Origin: an uncultured Ruminococcus sp.
Lineage (GTDB): Bacteria > Bacillota > Clostridia > Oscillospirales > Acutalibacteraceae
Assembly: GCA_902773035.1 (NCBI GenBank)
Contig: CACYDB010000067.1
Coordinates: forward strand, 1-31,738
Length of the DNA: 31,738 bases
Direction of reading: 5' to 3'
Positions 1 through 8,080 of this stretch are shown here, piece after piece; the first letter of the stretch is position 1, and every line of letters starts with the position of its first letter. The notes beneath the pieces were generated by a model, which was not told the DNA's origin, did not search any database, and saw nothing but the letters and a program-made list of their open reading frames with translations. Made by a program: the position numbers and the translations under genes.

Positions 1-1
1 C

Positions 2-2089
2 AGCGACAAGACCACTCAGGAGTCAGTCTACGCGTATTGGGCGGCTCCCGAGGCTACGGTAAGCGGAGAGAGAGCTCTCCAGATCATCAAGAACGCGGCA
101 AACGCCAGCAAGCCTACCAAGAGCTGTATGAGCTTAGGCTGCGAGGCGCTGGAATGGCTGTTTGACAAGCTCGACTGGGTTTTTGATAAATCCACAAACT
201 TCTACGCCAACCTCACGGGAGCGCTCGTTCCCGCGCATTTACAGGACGCGTTCTCAACCTACGCCAATAACTTCGGCGACCATATCGGTCTTATCGGCTT
301 CGCGCTCGCCACGATCAAGGGCATAAAATATGTCTGGGAGGGCAAGACTTACGAGGCGGTAGGCTCGTTTATGAGCGGTATCCACGGCCTCGCGACCGCG
401 TATCTCGCCAAGTGGTTCGGAACAGCGGGACTCTCGGCTGGACTTTTCGCCACGGCGTGCATAGGCTACGCGCTCAATAAGGTTTACGACAGCGCTCTCG
501 CCGAAAATGAAAAGCGCTGGTACAAGGTATACACAAGCTACTATCAGCTCGGCGCCGACGGCTATCTGCATATGTACCAGTGGCGCGACAAGCTGCTGCC
601 GATTCTCGAAAATCCAAATCTCACCGATGATGAGAGGAAAAATCAAATCGCGGCTGTCGTTGACGCTTACGTCAACGAGGCGTGGAACTCTCCGTGGTTT
701 GCGGCATATTTCTATCAGGCTACAGGCGCCGCCACAACCTTCGGCGGAGGACTGAGCAGCTCAATACAGTCAAAGCTCAGCGGTCAGAAAAAATACGAGG
801 TCTACATCAAGGTTCTTCCCGTAGTCCTCGAATGGTTCTCAAAGAAAAAGGCGACCGCGGCTCAGGAAGGCGCGCTCAAAAGCGCCGAGTATCTCGCCGA
901 AAAACTGAGCAGGGAGCTTACGACCAAGTTCTACGACGGCTCGCGCAAGTCGGGCAAAAAGTCTGAGCTTTCAGGCTGGACGGTCAAGTGGAAGAAAATC
1001 CCGTCCGTCATCAAGGACAAGAACAAGCTCAAGGTCAAGCTCGACTCAATGGGTCAGGGTGACATCGACTTTACCCTGTTCGCGACTCTCAAATACAAGT
1101 TCGGCAACAAGGTTCAGGTCTGCAATAAAAAGGGCAAGGTCATTGACACGATCACGATTGCTAACCAGAAGATTCCCAAGACAAGCGTAAACGTTATGAC
1201 AAAGAAGGTCAGGGAATACCTCGACGGTCAGAAAATCGAGCTCAACAAAACCAAGCTCACGCTCAATAAGGGCAAGAGCTTCGAGTTGAAGCTCAAAAAC
1301 GCCAAGGCTTCCAAGATTAAGTGGACGACCGCGAATAAGAAGATCGCCTCCGTCAAAAAGGGTAAGGTCACTGCTCTCAAAAAGGGCAAAACCACAATTA
1401 CAGCCAAGTATAAGGGCAAGTCGTACAAGTGCAAGGTTACGGTCAATACCGTGTTCCACGGCTGGAAATTCGTCGGCAAAACGGAGAAGAACATCAACTA
1501 TACCAACTACAAGGTGTCTGAAACCGATTATTACGACCAGACTCCCGAAAACCCCGAGCCTAACACAATCTACGCTCTCGGCTCCTATACGTACACAGCG
1601 CTGTTTAACGCCGTGGGCAGCAACGGCTCCTTCTCGGTCAAGCACAGCGTTACCACGGACGAGGCGTGGTCAAAGGCTCACTCAGGCAAATGCAACGAGT
1701 ATTTCAACGCGGTAGCCGCGGCGGATACGCCTAAGAAAAAGTACAAAGCGGGAGAGAGGCTCAGTCTCAAGATGAAGATAATCGCCTCACACAGCTCGCG
1801 TATCTGTACGGGCGGGATCGGCGGATGTACGCTGTACGTCAAGTCGTCCTACGTGAATCCCGAGATGGATTCCGACGGATTGCCCAAGTATTCCAATGTG
1901 ACAGATAGTGTGTCAGTCCGTTACGGAGCATCCGAGAAGAACTCCGCCGAAGGAGTGACCGAGGATACCTACGCTCCGTCATTAAACAGCGGTCATGCGG
2001 CAAAGAAGGGCGACACCTTCTACATCTCGGTAGGTGTGGAAAAGGGACGCTGCCGTTGCTGTACGCTATATAAATACCAATTTGTATAA
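2..2089 (+). CDS. BIG2-domain surface protein, 5' end cut by the window
   Basis: The frame is open from base 2 to the TAA at 2087-2089. The first ATG (128) is therefore probably internal, and this is the C-terminal 695 residues of a longer protein. Hydrophobic, Gly/Ala-rich stretches lie near visible residues 95-115 and 129-158. A Lys-rich Ig-like BIG2 domain spans about 411-480, with the typical IKWTTANKKIASVKKGKVTA core. The last 200 residues form an aromatic and Cys-containing region ending in a CRCC cluster. BIG2 domains are usual in secreted or surface proteins, so an extracellular location is inferred; the signal peptide would lie outside the window. I do not recognise the N-terminal region and assign no activity. 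A hairpin follows 7 bases after the stop codon. Confidence 0.8.
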   Translation, partial: SDKTTQESVYAYWAAPEATVSGERALQIIKNAANASKPTKSCMSLGCEALEWLFDKLDWVFDKSTNFYANLTGALVPAHLQDAFSTYANNFGDHIGLIGFALATIKGIKYVWEGKTYEAVGSFMSGIHGLATAYLAKWFGTAGLSAGLFATACIGYALNKVYDSALAENEKRWYKVYTSYYQLGADGYLHMYQWRDKLLPILENPNLTDDERKNQIAAVVDAYVNEAWNSPWFAAYFYQATGAATTFGGGLSSSIQSKLSGQKKYEVYIKVLPVVLEWFSKKKATAAQEGALKSAEYLAEKLSRELTTKFYDGSRKSGKKSELSGWTVKWKKIPSVIKDKNKLKVKLDSMGQGDIDFTLFATLKYKFGNKVQVCNKKGKVIDTITIANQKIPKTSVNVMTKKVREYLDGQKIELNKTKLTLNKGKSFELKLKNAKASKIKWTTANKKIASVKKGKVTALKKGKTTITAKYKGKSYKCKVTVNTVFHGWKFVGKTEKNINYTNYKVSETDYYDQTPENPEPNTIYALGSYTYTALFNAVGSNGSFSVKHSVTTDEAWSKAHSGKCNEYFNAVAAADTPKKKYKAGERLSLKMKIIASHSSRICTGGIGGCTLYVKSSYVNPEMDSDGLPKYSNVTDSVSVRYGASEKNSAEGVTEDTYAPSLNSGHAAKKGDTFYISVGVEKGRCRCCTLYKYQFV

Positions 2090-2096
2090 AAGATTA

Positions 2097-2120
2097 CGGG
2101 ACTGTCGTCAGACAGTCCCG
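2097..2120. terminator. Bidirectional terminator-like hairpin
   Basis: A perfect 10-bp stem (CGGGACTGTC / GACAGTCCCG, loop GTCA) lies between two convergent genes. It is followed by ATTTCATCT on the plus strand and TAATCTTTT on the minus strand. Both U-tracts are weak, so bidirectional function is an inference. Close relatives of this stem occur at 17949 and 23861. Confidence 0.65.
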
Positions 2121-2123
2121 ATT

Positions 2124-2684
2124 TCATCTAAAGCTTCCCGCCAAGGTCAGAACCGCGTTTTTACCGCAGATAAGCCTGCCGTTCTCACGTATTCTTGCGG
2201 CTGAGATTTTGTCGAGCATATATGTGTCGGAAAACTCCTCGAGCATCGCCAGTACAAATACCGATACGGGACGGCTCCTGACAAGCAGGCAGTATTTCCC
2301 TTCGTAAAGATAGACGCTGTTCTCAGGCATATAGTAGTCGCTCCCGAGCGCCTGCGCCGCCCTGATCAGAGCCTCGACGTCGTCAAAAAAGCAGCACAGA
2401 GTTTTGTCATTCTTTTTGACCTTGTATACCGTCCGCTCACGCTTCGGCGTAAGCGTCAGCAGTATCAGACAGCCGCTCTCATGCGGCAGAGCCTCAACGA
2501 GCATTTTCTTGCCGATCGTATCCATCCCCGTTTTGTTGCACGCGAGCTTCAGCAGACGGCTCAGGATCCTGCGCGAGTGCGGGTCTGAGAAGCTGAGCGT
2601 GTCGTATTCCAGCGAAAAGTCGCGCATATCGCTTGTGCCGAGAAGTATCATCACCTTGCTTTTGTCAATCTGTTCAATCGTCAT
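2124..2684 (-). CDS. mecA: MecA-family adaptor protein
   Basis: The 186-residue product resembles MecA/NegR adaptors, which deliver substrates to the ClpC unfoldase and control competence and stress regulators in Firmicutes. The N-terminal part (MTIEQIDKSKVMILL, then an acidic stretch) matches the MecA substrate-binding domain pattern. The C-terminal part alternates strands and helices like the ClpC-binding domain. The frame extends upstream to 2771, but the start chosen is the ATG at 2684. It has AGGTG 9 bases upstream and a sigma-A promoter at 2705-2733, which lies inside the upstream extension and rules that extension out. The family call is from recalled sequence pattern only. The length is somewhat shorter than Bacillus MecA (about 218 residues). 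Confidence 0.7.
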   Translation of the reverse strand: MTIEQIDKSKVMILLGTSDMRDFSLEYDTLSFSDPHSRRILSRLLKLACNKTGMDTIGKKMLVEALPHESGCLILLTLTPKRERTVYKVKKNDKTLCCFFDDVEALIRAAQALGSDYYMPENSVYLYEGKYCLLVRSRPVSVFVLAMLEEFSDTYMLDKISAARIRENGRLICGKNAVLTLAGSFR

Positions 2685-2704
2685 AATTATAATCACCTGA
2701 TACC

Positions 2705-2733
2705 ATATTATGAAACGGAGCTTGGTTTTGCAA
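2705..2733 (-). promoter_or_regulatory. Sigma-A promoter of the mecA-like gene
   Basis: Read on the minus strand, TTGCAA is followed by a 17-base spacer and TAATAT, about 20 bases before the ATG at 2684. It is divergent from the GH13 promoter at 2798. Confidence 0.7.
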
Positions 2734-2797
2734 GTGATTATTACTGGGAAAATAACAGGAAATTTCTGCATTTAGCACAAAAACCCGAAAATATATA

Positions 2798-2827
2798 TTG
2801 CAATTGTGTAAGAACGTATGTTATGAT
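2798..2827 (+). promoter_or_regulatory. Sigma-A promoter of the GH13 gene
   Basis: TTGCAA (2798-2803), an 18-base spacer and TATGAT (2822-2827). Transcription would begin near 2834, downstream of the in-frame ATG at 2823, so translation should begin at 2859. Confidence 0.65.
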
Positions 2828-2858
2828 AAAATCAGAAAACTGTACGGGAGCTGATATT

Positions 2859-4394
2859 ATGCCAAAATGGTTAAAAGACGCTATATTTTATGAAATCTAC
2901 CCGCAGAGCTTTTACGACTCAAACGGCGACGGAATAGGCGATATTCAGGGTATCATCCAGAAGCTTGATTACGTAAAGCAGCTCGGATGTAACGCCATCT
3001 GGCTCAACCCGGTTTACGACTCTCCGTTCAAGGACGCGGGCTACGACGTGCGCAACTACAAAAAGGTTGCCGCGCGCTACGGCACTAACGAGGATTTGCT
3101 CGAGCTTATCAAGACAGTTCACAAAAAGAGAATGAGAATTATCCTCGACCTTGTTCCCGGTCATACAAGCGACACTCACCCGTGGTTCAAGCAGGCAAAA
3201 CAGTCTAAGAAAAATAAATTCAGTAACCGCTACATATTCACCGACTCCGTGTGGGAGGCTCCGCCCGAGTACAGAATGATGTGCGGACTTTGCGAGCGCG
3301 ACGGAAACTATATGGTGAACTATTTCTCCAGCCAGCCCGCGCTCAACTACGGCTTTGCCGAGATCACCAATCCCAACTGGCAGCTGCCTATGGATCATCC
3401 CGACTGTAAGGCAACCGTTGAGGCGCTCAAGGAGATTATGCGCTTCTGGCTCGATCAGGGCGCTGACGGCTTCCGCGTCGATATGGCGGACTCCCTCGTC
3501 AAGAACGACGATACAAAGGAGCCTACCGCGACAATCTGGGCGGGGATCCGCGAGATGCTCGACAAGGAATATCCCGACGCGGCGTTTGTATCCGAGTGGT
3601 GCAATCCTCCGATAGCTATCAACAAGGCAGGCTTCCACAGCGATTTCTACCTCGATCACTTCGGCAACGGCTATCACGCTCTGCTGCGTTCGGGCAGCTG
3701 GGGCGACAAGGCTTTCTTCAATAAAAACGGCGAGGGTAATATCCGCGCCTTTACCGATGAATATGTCCCGGGACTCCTTGAAACAAAGGATAACGGCTTC
3801 ATCAGCTTCATCACCTGTAATCACGACACTCCGCGTCTGACGGCGTACCTCGACAAAGAGGCGATCAAAATCGCCTACGCGACTCTCTTTACGCTCCCTG
3901 GCGTACCGTTCCTCTATTACGGCGACGAAATCGGAATGAAGTACCTCACGGGGCTTACGAGCGTTGAGGGCGGCTACAGCCGTACAGGCTCGCGTTCTCC
4001 GATGCAGTGGAGCAAGGGCAAGAACTTCGGCTTCTCCGAGAGTGACACGACGTATATCCCCGTCGATCCCGACAAAAACGCTCCGACGGTCGAGAATCAG
4101 CGCAGGAAAAAGGACAGCATCTACAAGGTTGTCAAGGATGTTATCAAGCTCAGAAAGAAGAACAAGGAGTTCGCGGCTGACGCTGACTTTGAGGTTGTTT
4201 ACGCCGAGGAAAACGATTTCCCGTTCGTCTACCGCAGAGGCAAGTTCGTAATCTTCGTCAATCCGCTCGACAGACTTGTTGACGTGAGCTTTGAGGAAGA
4301 GGTCAAGGGCGAGCTGTACAGAATCGGCGAGTACGTCCAGTCATGGCAGAAAATGACTCTCGGACCGCAGAGCTTTGTAATAGTAGAAGTCTAG
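2859..4394 (+). CDS. GH13 alpha-glucosidase/trehalose synthase-like enzyme, cytoplasmic
   Basis: The 511-residue product is a GH13 (alpha-amylase family) enzyme. The N-terminus (FYEIYPQSFYDSNGDGIGD) and region I (DLVPGH) are typical. The catalytic residues can be placed: nucleophile D208 in FRVDMAD, acid/base E246 in FVSEWC, and D323 in ITCNHDTPR. There is no signal peptide, so it probably acts in the cytoplasm on imported alpha-glucans or maltose. The start at 2859 has GGGAG 8 bases upstream; an in-frame ATG at 2823 lies inside the -10 box and is rejected. A C-terminal beta domain follows the barrel. The subfamily (oligo-1,6-glucosidase, alpha-glucosidase, or trehalose synthase without maltokinase) cannot be settled by eye. 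The gene is monocistronic, with a strong terminator 44 bases downstream. Confidence 0.92.
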   Translation: MPKWLKDAIFYEIYPQSFYDSNGDGIGDIQGIIQKLDYVKQLGCNAIWLNPVYDSPFKDAGYDVRNYKKVAARYGTNEDLLELIKTVHKKRMRIILDLVPGHTSDTHPWFKQAKQSKKNKFSNRYIFTDSVWEAPPEYRMMCGLCERDGNYMVNYFSSQPALNYGFAEITNPNWQLPMDHPDCKATVEALKEIMRFWLDQGADGFRVDMADSLVKNDDTKEPTATIWAGIREMLDKEYPDAAFVSEWCNPPIAINKAGFHSDFYLDHFGNGYHALLRSGSWGDKAFFNKNGEGNIRAFTDEYVPGLLETKDNGFISFITCNHDTPRLTAYLDKEAIKIAYATLFTLPGVPFLYYGDEIGMKYLTGLTSVEGGYSRTGSRSPMQWSKGKNFGFSESDTTYIPVDPDKNAPTVENQRRKKDSIYKVVKDVIKLRKKNKEFAADADFEVVYAEENDFPFVYRRGKFVIFVNPLDRLVDVSFEEEVKGELYRIGEYVQSWQKMTLGPQSFVIVEV

Positions 4395-4438
4395 TTTTTC
4401 CCTCGGGCAGACAGATAAATTTAATATAAAAGTTTAAC

Positions 4439-4483
4439 GCCCGACGGTATCCTCGTGATGAGGAAATACCGTCGGGCTTTCTT
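4439..4483 (+). terminator. Rho-independent terminator of the GH13 gene
   Basis: A 12-bp stem (GCCCGACGGTAT 4439-4450 / ATACCGTCGGGC 4466-4477) carries an inner CCTC/GAGG stem and is followed by TTTCTT. Confidence 0.9.
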
Positions 4484-4490
4484 ACGTAAA

Positions 4491-4520
4491 CAAAGGGGCA
4501 GAAGGTAAATCCTTCTGCCC
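4491..4520 (-). terminator. Terminator of the aminotransferase-trpS-dockerin operon
   Basis: A perfect 10-bp stem (4496-4505 / 4511-4520, loop TAAAT). On the minus strand it is followed by CTTTGTTT. It lies just after the dockerin gene that ends at 4532. Confidence 0.85.
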
Positions 4521-4531
4521 TCTATTCTGAA

Positions 4532-4897
4532 CTAAAATAAACCTCCGATATCCTCTTCCTCCTTACCGATTTCGGTAGGCTCGGGATCGTCCATGATTCC
4601 CGCGAGGAGCTTCTGGATTCTTGTAGCGTCCTTGATGTTGATGTAATTATCGTAGTTTGCGTCAAGCTCATTTACGTTGACCGCGACGTCGTAGCCCGCG
4701 AGGTACTCCTGCAGGGCTGTAGCGTCCTTTACGCTGAAAGCGCCGTCCATATTCACGTCGTGCTTTACGGGAGCGGTCTCATCGGGAGATGAAGCCCTCT
4801 GAGTTTGTCCTGTCGCGTAAGACGCGAAAACCGAGCCTGATATAATTGCCGTGATTGCCGCTAAAGCCAGAGCGGATGTCAGTTTGCTGTGTTTCAT
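4532..4897 (-). CDS. Small secreted dockerin-only protein
   Basis: The 121-residue product has an N-terminal signal peptide (positive MKHSK, then a hydrophobic Ala/Ile-rich core to about residue 25). A type I dockerin follows: two Ca2+-binding repeats, DVNMDGAFSVKDATALQEYL and DANYDNYINIKDATRIQKLL. The tail is acidic and ends DIGGLF. No catalytic or carbohydrate-binding domain is present. Dockerins bind cohesin modules on scaffoldins in cellulosome or amylosome complexes, so this could cap, tether or compete for cohesin sites (inference). The ribosome binding site GGAGG overlaps the TGA of trpS, so the gene looks translationally coupled to trpS and is last in that operon, an odd place for a secreted cellulosomal part. 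Confidence 0.88.
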   Translation of the reverse strand: MKHSKLTSALALAAITAIISGSVFASYATGQTQRASSPDETAPVKHDVNMDGAFSVKDATALQEYLAGYDVAVNVNELDANYDNYINIKDATRIQKLLAGIMDDPEPTEIGKEEEDIGGLF

Positions 4898-4908
4898 AAC
4901 GACCCTCC

Positions 4909-5907
4909 TCAGAGGATAAATCCAATCTTTTTCTTAGCTTTTGAGAGTGTTCTCTGAGAAATTCTGAGCGCGATGTCGTCAGCCTTTCTGTAACATTCCT
5001 CAAGGTACGCCTTGTCCTTGATAAGCTTTTCGTATTCGGCGCGAATCGGCTTGAGGTGCTCGACTACGGCTTCGCCTACAGCCGCCTTGAAGTCGCCGTA
5101 GCCCTTGCCGTCGAAGTCCTTCTCGATCTGCTCGCGGCTGAGTCCCGTGATGGTTGAGTAGATGTCGATAAGGTTGTTGATACCGTCCTTGCCCTCGGCG
5201 TAGCGTACTACAGCCTCGCTGTCGGTTACGGCTCTCTTGAACTTTCTCATAATCGTGTCAGCGTCGTCAAGCAGATGAACGCAGCCGTTGACATTCTCGT
5301 CGGACTTGCTCATCTTTCTCGTCGGATCCTGGAGGCTCATAACTCTCGCGCCTGTCTTGGGAACGTAAGCCTCGGGAACCTTGAACACGTTCGGATAAAG
5401 ACCGTTGAAGCGGTTTGCGATGTCGCGCGTAAGCTCAAGGTGCTGAACCTGATCGGCTCCTACGGGAACGAGATCAGCCTGATAAAGCAGGATATCGGCA
5501 GCCATAAGCGCGGGGTATGTAAAGAGTCCCGCGTTGATATTATCGGCGTGCTTAGCGCTCTTGTCCTTGAACTGAGTCATTCTCGACAGCTCGCCGAACT
5601 GTGTGTAGCAGTTGAGGATCCACGCGAGCTCGGCGTGAGTGTGAACGTGGCTCTGGATAAAGAACAGCGACTTTTCAACGTCGATACCGCAGGCGAGGAT
5701 CGAGGCGTAAGCGTCAAGAATGTTCTTGCGCATTTTAGCGGGCTCCTGACGGACGGTGATTGTGTGCAGATCCGCGAGGGCGAAGATACAGTCAAACTTT
5801 TCCTGCATATCTACCCAGTTTTTGAGCGCTCCGAGATAGTTTCCGAGTGTTATTGTACCGCTGGGCTGAATAAGGCTCAGCGCGATTTTTCTCTTTTCGT
5901 TTTCCAT
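4909..5907 (-). CDS. trpS: Tryptophanyl-tRNA synthetase
   Basis: This class I aminoacyl-tRNA synthetase of 332 residues, the usual bacterial length, charges tRNA-Trp in the cytoplasm. The HIGH-type ATP motif appears as GNYLGA in SGTITLGNYLGALKNW near residue 20. The second ATP motif is intact as KMSKSDEN. The ATG at 5907 is preceded by GGAGG 9 bases upstream. The gene begins 5 bases after the aminotransferase stop, so the two are co-transcribed from the promoter at 7142-7170. The leader of that promoter is too short for a T-box, so I see no tRNA-sensing control. Its TGA overlaps the ribosome binding site of the following dockerin gene. Confidence 0.97.
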   Translation of the reverse strand: MENEKRKIALSLIQPSGTITLGNYLGALKNWVDMQEKFDCIFALADLHTITVRQEPAKMRKNILDAYASILACGIDVEKSLFFIQSHVHTHAELAWILNCYTQFGELSRMTQFKDKSAKHADNINAGLFTYPALMAADILLYQADLVPVGADQVQHLELTRDIANRFNGLYPNVFKVPEAYVPKTGARVMSLQDPTRKMSKSDENVNGCVHLLDDADTIMRKFKRAVTDSEAVVRYAEGKDGINNLIDIYSTITGLSREQIEKDFDGKGYGDFKAAVGEAVVEHLKPIRAEYEKLIKDKAYLEECYRKADDIALRISQRTLSKAKKKIGFIL

Positions 5908-5912
5908 ATTTC

Positions 5913-7109
5913 TTAAACCTCCGCGTTGTAAGATTTTATCAGGCTTCCGAGGGCTTTGATACCCTTTTCGAGCTGTTCGTCGGTCGGAGTCGAGAAGTTG
6001 ATTCTGAAGCCGTCCGACTCGGCGTTCTCATCGGTGAGGAAGGCGTTGCCCGGGACTACGCAAACCTTGTTGTCGATCGCTTTTCTGACAAACTCAGGCA
6101 TATTCACGCCCTTGGGGAGCTTACACCAGATAAAGAGTCCGCCGTCGATTTTGTCGTAGGTGATCTCAGGCGAGCAGTATTTGTCGAGCAAGTCCATACA
6201 GAACTTCGCCTTTACCCTGTAAATCGAGCGCAGCTTCTCGAGGTGAGCCTCAAAGTCGTACTTTGTCAGATATTCATAGCAGAGCATCTGCGACCAGATG
6301 TTAGTGTGAACGTCCGAGCCCTGCTTGCAGACAGTCATCTTCTGGATAACAGGCTTCGGAGCGATCGTGTACGCTACGCGGATACCCGGGGAGATGACCT
6401 TGCTGAACGAGCCTGCGTAGATTACTCTGCCGTCGGTGTCAAAGGTCTTGATAGCGGGCAGGAACTCGCCGCTGTATCTGAGATCGCCGTAGGGGTTGTC
6501 CTCGAGGATCATAACGTCGTACTTTCTCGCGAGCTCATAAACCTTCTTGCGCTTCTCAAGGCTCATTGTAACGCCCGAGGGGTTCTGGAAGTTCGGGATC
6601 GTATAGATGAATTTAACGTTGTCGTTAGTTTTAAGCGCTTCCTCAAGCTTTTCGACGCTCATACCGTCGGACTCAACGTCAACGCCTACGAGCTTTGCGT
6701 TATATGCTCTGAAGGAGTTGAGCGAGCCGATAAAGCTCGGAGCCTCGGTGATGACGACCTCGCCTTCGTTTACGAGCGATTTTGTCGCGAAGTCCATAAT
6801 CTGCTGAGCGCCTGTGGTGATGATGATATCGTCGTCAGCTGTGCCGATGTCGTACTTTTCCTTCATATACTTTGTGAGATACTCCCTGAGAGGCGCGTAG
6901 CCCTCGGTCACGCTGTACTGCAACAGCCCGATGGGATTCTCCCTGAAAAGTCTCGCGGAAATCTCCTCCAGCTCCTTTACGGGAAACGCGTCGGGCGACG
7001 GATTACCCGCGGAGAGAGATACAACCGTCGGATCGGCGGCATATTTAAAAATCTCTCTGATAGCGGAGGGCTTTAAGTTATTTGTTCTGTCTGAAAATTT
7101 ATACTCCAT
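5913..7109 (-). CDS. PLP-dependent class I aminotransferase
   Basis: This is a fold-type I aminotransferase of 398 residues from the 2-aminoadipate/aromatic aminotransferase group. The PLP lysine lies in YAGSFSKVISPGIRVAY, preceded by the NPYGDLRY segment and the NFQNPSG motif that contacts the cofactor and substrate carboxylate. It probably transaminates 2-oxoglutarate with aromatic, branched-chain or aminoadipate-type substrates; the substrate cannot be read from sequence. The ATG at 7109 is preferred over an in-frame GTG at 7118 because GGAG (minus strand, 7121-7118) overlaps that GTG and sits 8 bases before the ATG. It is the first gene of the operon with trpS. Confidence 0.92.
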   Translation of the reverse strand: MEYKFSDRTNNLKPSAIREIFKYAADPTVVSLSAGNPSPDAFPVKELEEISARLFRENPIGLLQYSVTEGYAPLREYLTKYMKEKYDIGTADDDIIITTGAQQIMDFATKSLVNEGEVVITEAPSFIGSLNSFRAYNAKLVGVDVESDGMSVEKLEEALKTNDNVKFIYTIPNFQNPSGVTMSLEKRKKVYELARKYDVMILEDNPYGDLRYSGEFLPAIKTFDTDGRVIYAGSFSKVISPGIRVAYTIAPKPVIQKMTVCKQGSDVHTNIWSQMLCYEYLTKYDFEAHLEKLRSIYRVKAKFCMDLLDKYCSPEITYDKIDGGLFIWCKLPKGVNMPEFVRKAIDNKVCVVPGNAFLTDENAESDGFRINFSTPTDEQLEKGIKALGSLIKSYNAEV

Positions 7110-7141
7110 TTTTTTCACTCCGTTTTAACATACTTACAGAC

Positions 7142-7170
7142 ATTTTACCATATTTGCCCGAGTCTTGCAA
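7142..7170 (-). promoter_or_regulatory. Sigma-A promoter of the aminotransferase-trpS-dockerin operon
   Basis: Minus strand: TTGCAA, a 17-base spacer, TAAAAT. It lies 33 bases before the ATG at 7109 and leaves no room for a T-box leader. Confidence 0.75.
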
Positions 7171-7205
7171 GAGATAGACAAACTAAAATAATTTGCCAAA
7201 AAACA

Positions 7206-7234
7206 TTGTAATATGACTTGATTTGATGTATAAT
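7206..7234 (+). promoter_or_regulatory. Sigma-A promoter of the CDP-sugar operon
   Basis: TTGTAA (7206-7211), a 17-base spacer and a consensus TATAAT (7229-7234). No other promoter-like site is obvious before the terminator at 16168, which supports a single nine-gene transcript. Confidence 0.75.
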
Positions 7235-7297
7235 ATATAAGTGTATATGCAAAATGCGTTTTTGCGTCTAAAAATATGTGAAACGGAGAATAAACTT

Positions 7298-8080
7298 ATG
7301 AAGGTAGTTATTCTTGCGGGCGGCTACGGCACGCGAATTTCCGAGGAATCAAAGTTCAAACCCAAGCCGATGATTGAAATCGGCGGCAAGCCTATACTCT
7401 GGCATATAATGAAGGAATATTCACACTACGGCTTCAATGAGTTTGTAGTCTGCGCCGGATACAAGCAGCACATCATCAAGCAGTGGTTCGCGGATTACTT
7501 TCTCCGTAACAGCGACATCACCTTTGACTTCACCGGCGGTCGTGACGATATGACGATTCACGATCAGCGCTGCGAGCCGTGGAAGGTGACAGTTGTTGAC
7601 ACAGGGCTCAACACTATGACGGGCGGCAGAATCAAGCGTATTCAGAAGTACATCGGCGACGAGCCGTTTATGATGACATACGGCGACGCTGTCTGCGACG
7701 TTGACATCTCCGAGCTTTACGCCTTCCATAATAAGCACGGCAAAATCGCCACCCTCACCGCCACTATGCTCGAGCAGTCCAAGGGCGTGCTCAATATCGG
7801 CGGCGACAACGCCGTCAAGTCCTTCCGTGAGAAGAACGTTTCCGACAGCGCTCCCATCAACGCGGGCTATATGGTGCTGGGTCCCGAGATTTTCGATTAC
7901 ATAGAGGGCGATTCCACGATCTTCGAGCAGGCTCCGCTCGAAAAGCTCGTTGAGCAGAATCAGCTTATGAGCTTTGTATACAGAGGCTTCTGGCAGTGTA
8001 TGGATACATCTCGCGAGAAGGATATCCTCGAGAAGCTCTGGGAAACAGGACAGGCTCCGTGGAAGGTGTGGAACGACTGA
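7298..8080 (+). CDS. rfbF: Glucose-1-phosphate cytidylyltransferase
   Basis: It forms CDP-glucose from CTP and glucose-1-phosphate, the first step to CDP-linked 3,6-dideoxyhexoses. The 260-residue product starts MKVVILAGGYGTRISEES, the nucleotide-binding signature of sugar-phosphate nucleotidylyltransferases. It continues with the KPMIEIGGKPILWHIMK segment and the YGDAVCDVD metal site, as in RfbF/DdhA. The frame runs upstream to 7241, but the ATG at 7298 has GGAG 9 bases before it and begins exactly at the domain, so it is the start. The stop codon TGA overlaps the next ATG (TGATG), indicating translational coupling to rfbG. Confidence 0.95.
   Translation: MKVVILAGGYGTRISEESKFKPKPMIEIGGKPILWHIMKEYSHYGFNEFVVCAGYKQHIIKQWFADYFLRNSDITFDFTGGRDDMTIHDQRCEPWKVTVVDTGLNTMTGGRIKRIQKYIGDEPFMMTYGDAVCDVDISELYAFHNKHGKIATLTATMLEQSKGVLNIGGDNAVKSFREKNVSDSAPINAGYMVLGPEIFDYIEGDSTIFEQAPLEKLVEQNQLMSFVYRGFWQCMDTSREKDILEKLWETGQAPWKVWND

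Noticed and set aside
2919..3824. Minus-strand open frame of 301 codons
   Set aside because: It is antisense to the GH13 gene, which carries all catalytic residues.
6243..7076. Long plus-strand open frame (277 codons)
   Set aside because: It is antisense to the aminotransferase, has no recognisable domain and no ribosome binding site, and arises from codon bias of the true gene.
7110..7297. T-box leader for the aminotransferase-trpS operon
   Set aside because: The promoter lies 33 bases from the start codon, leaving no room, and no T-box sequence is visible.
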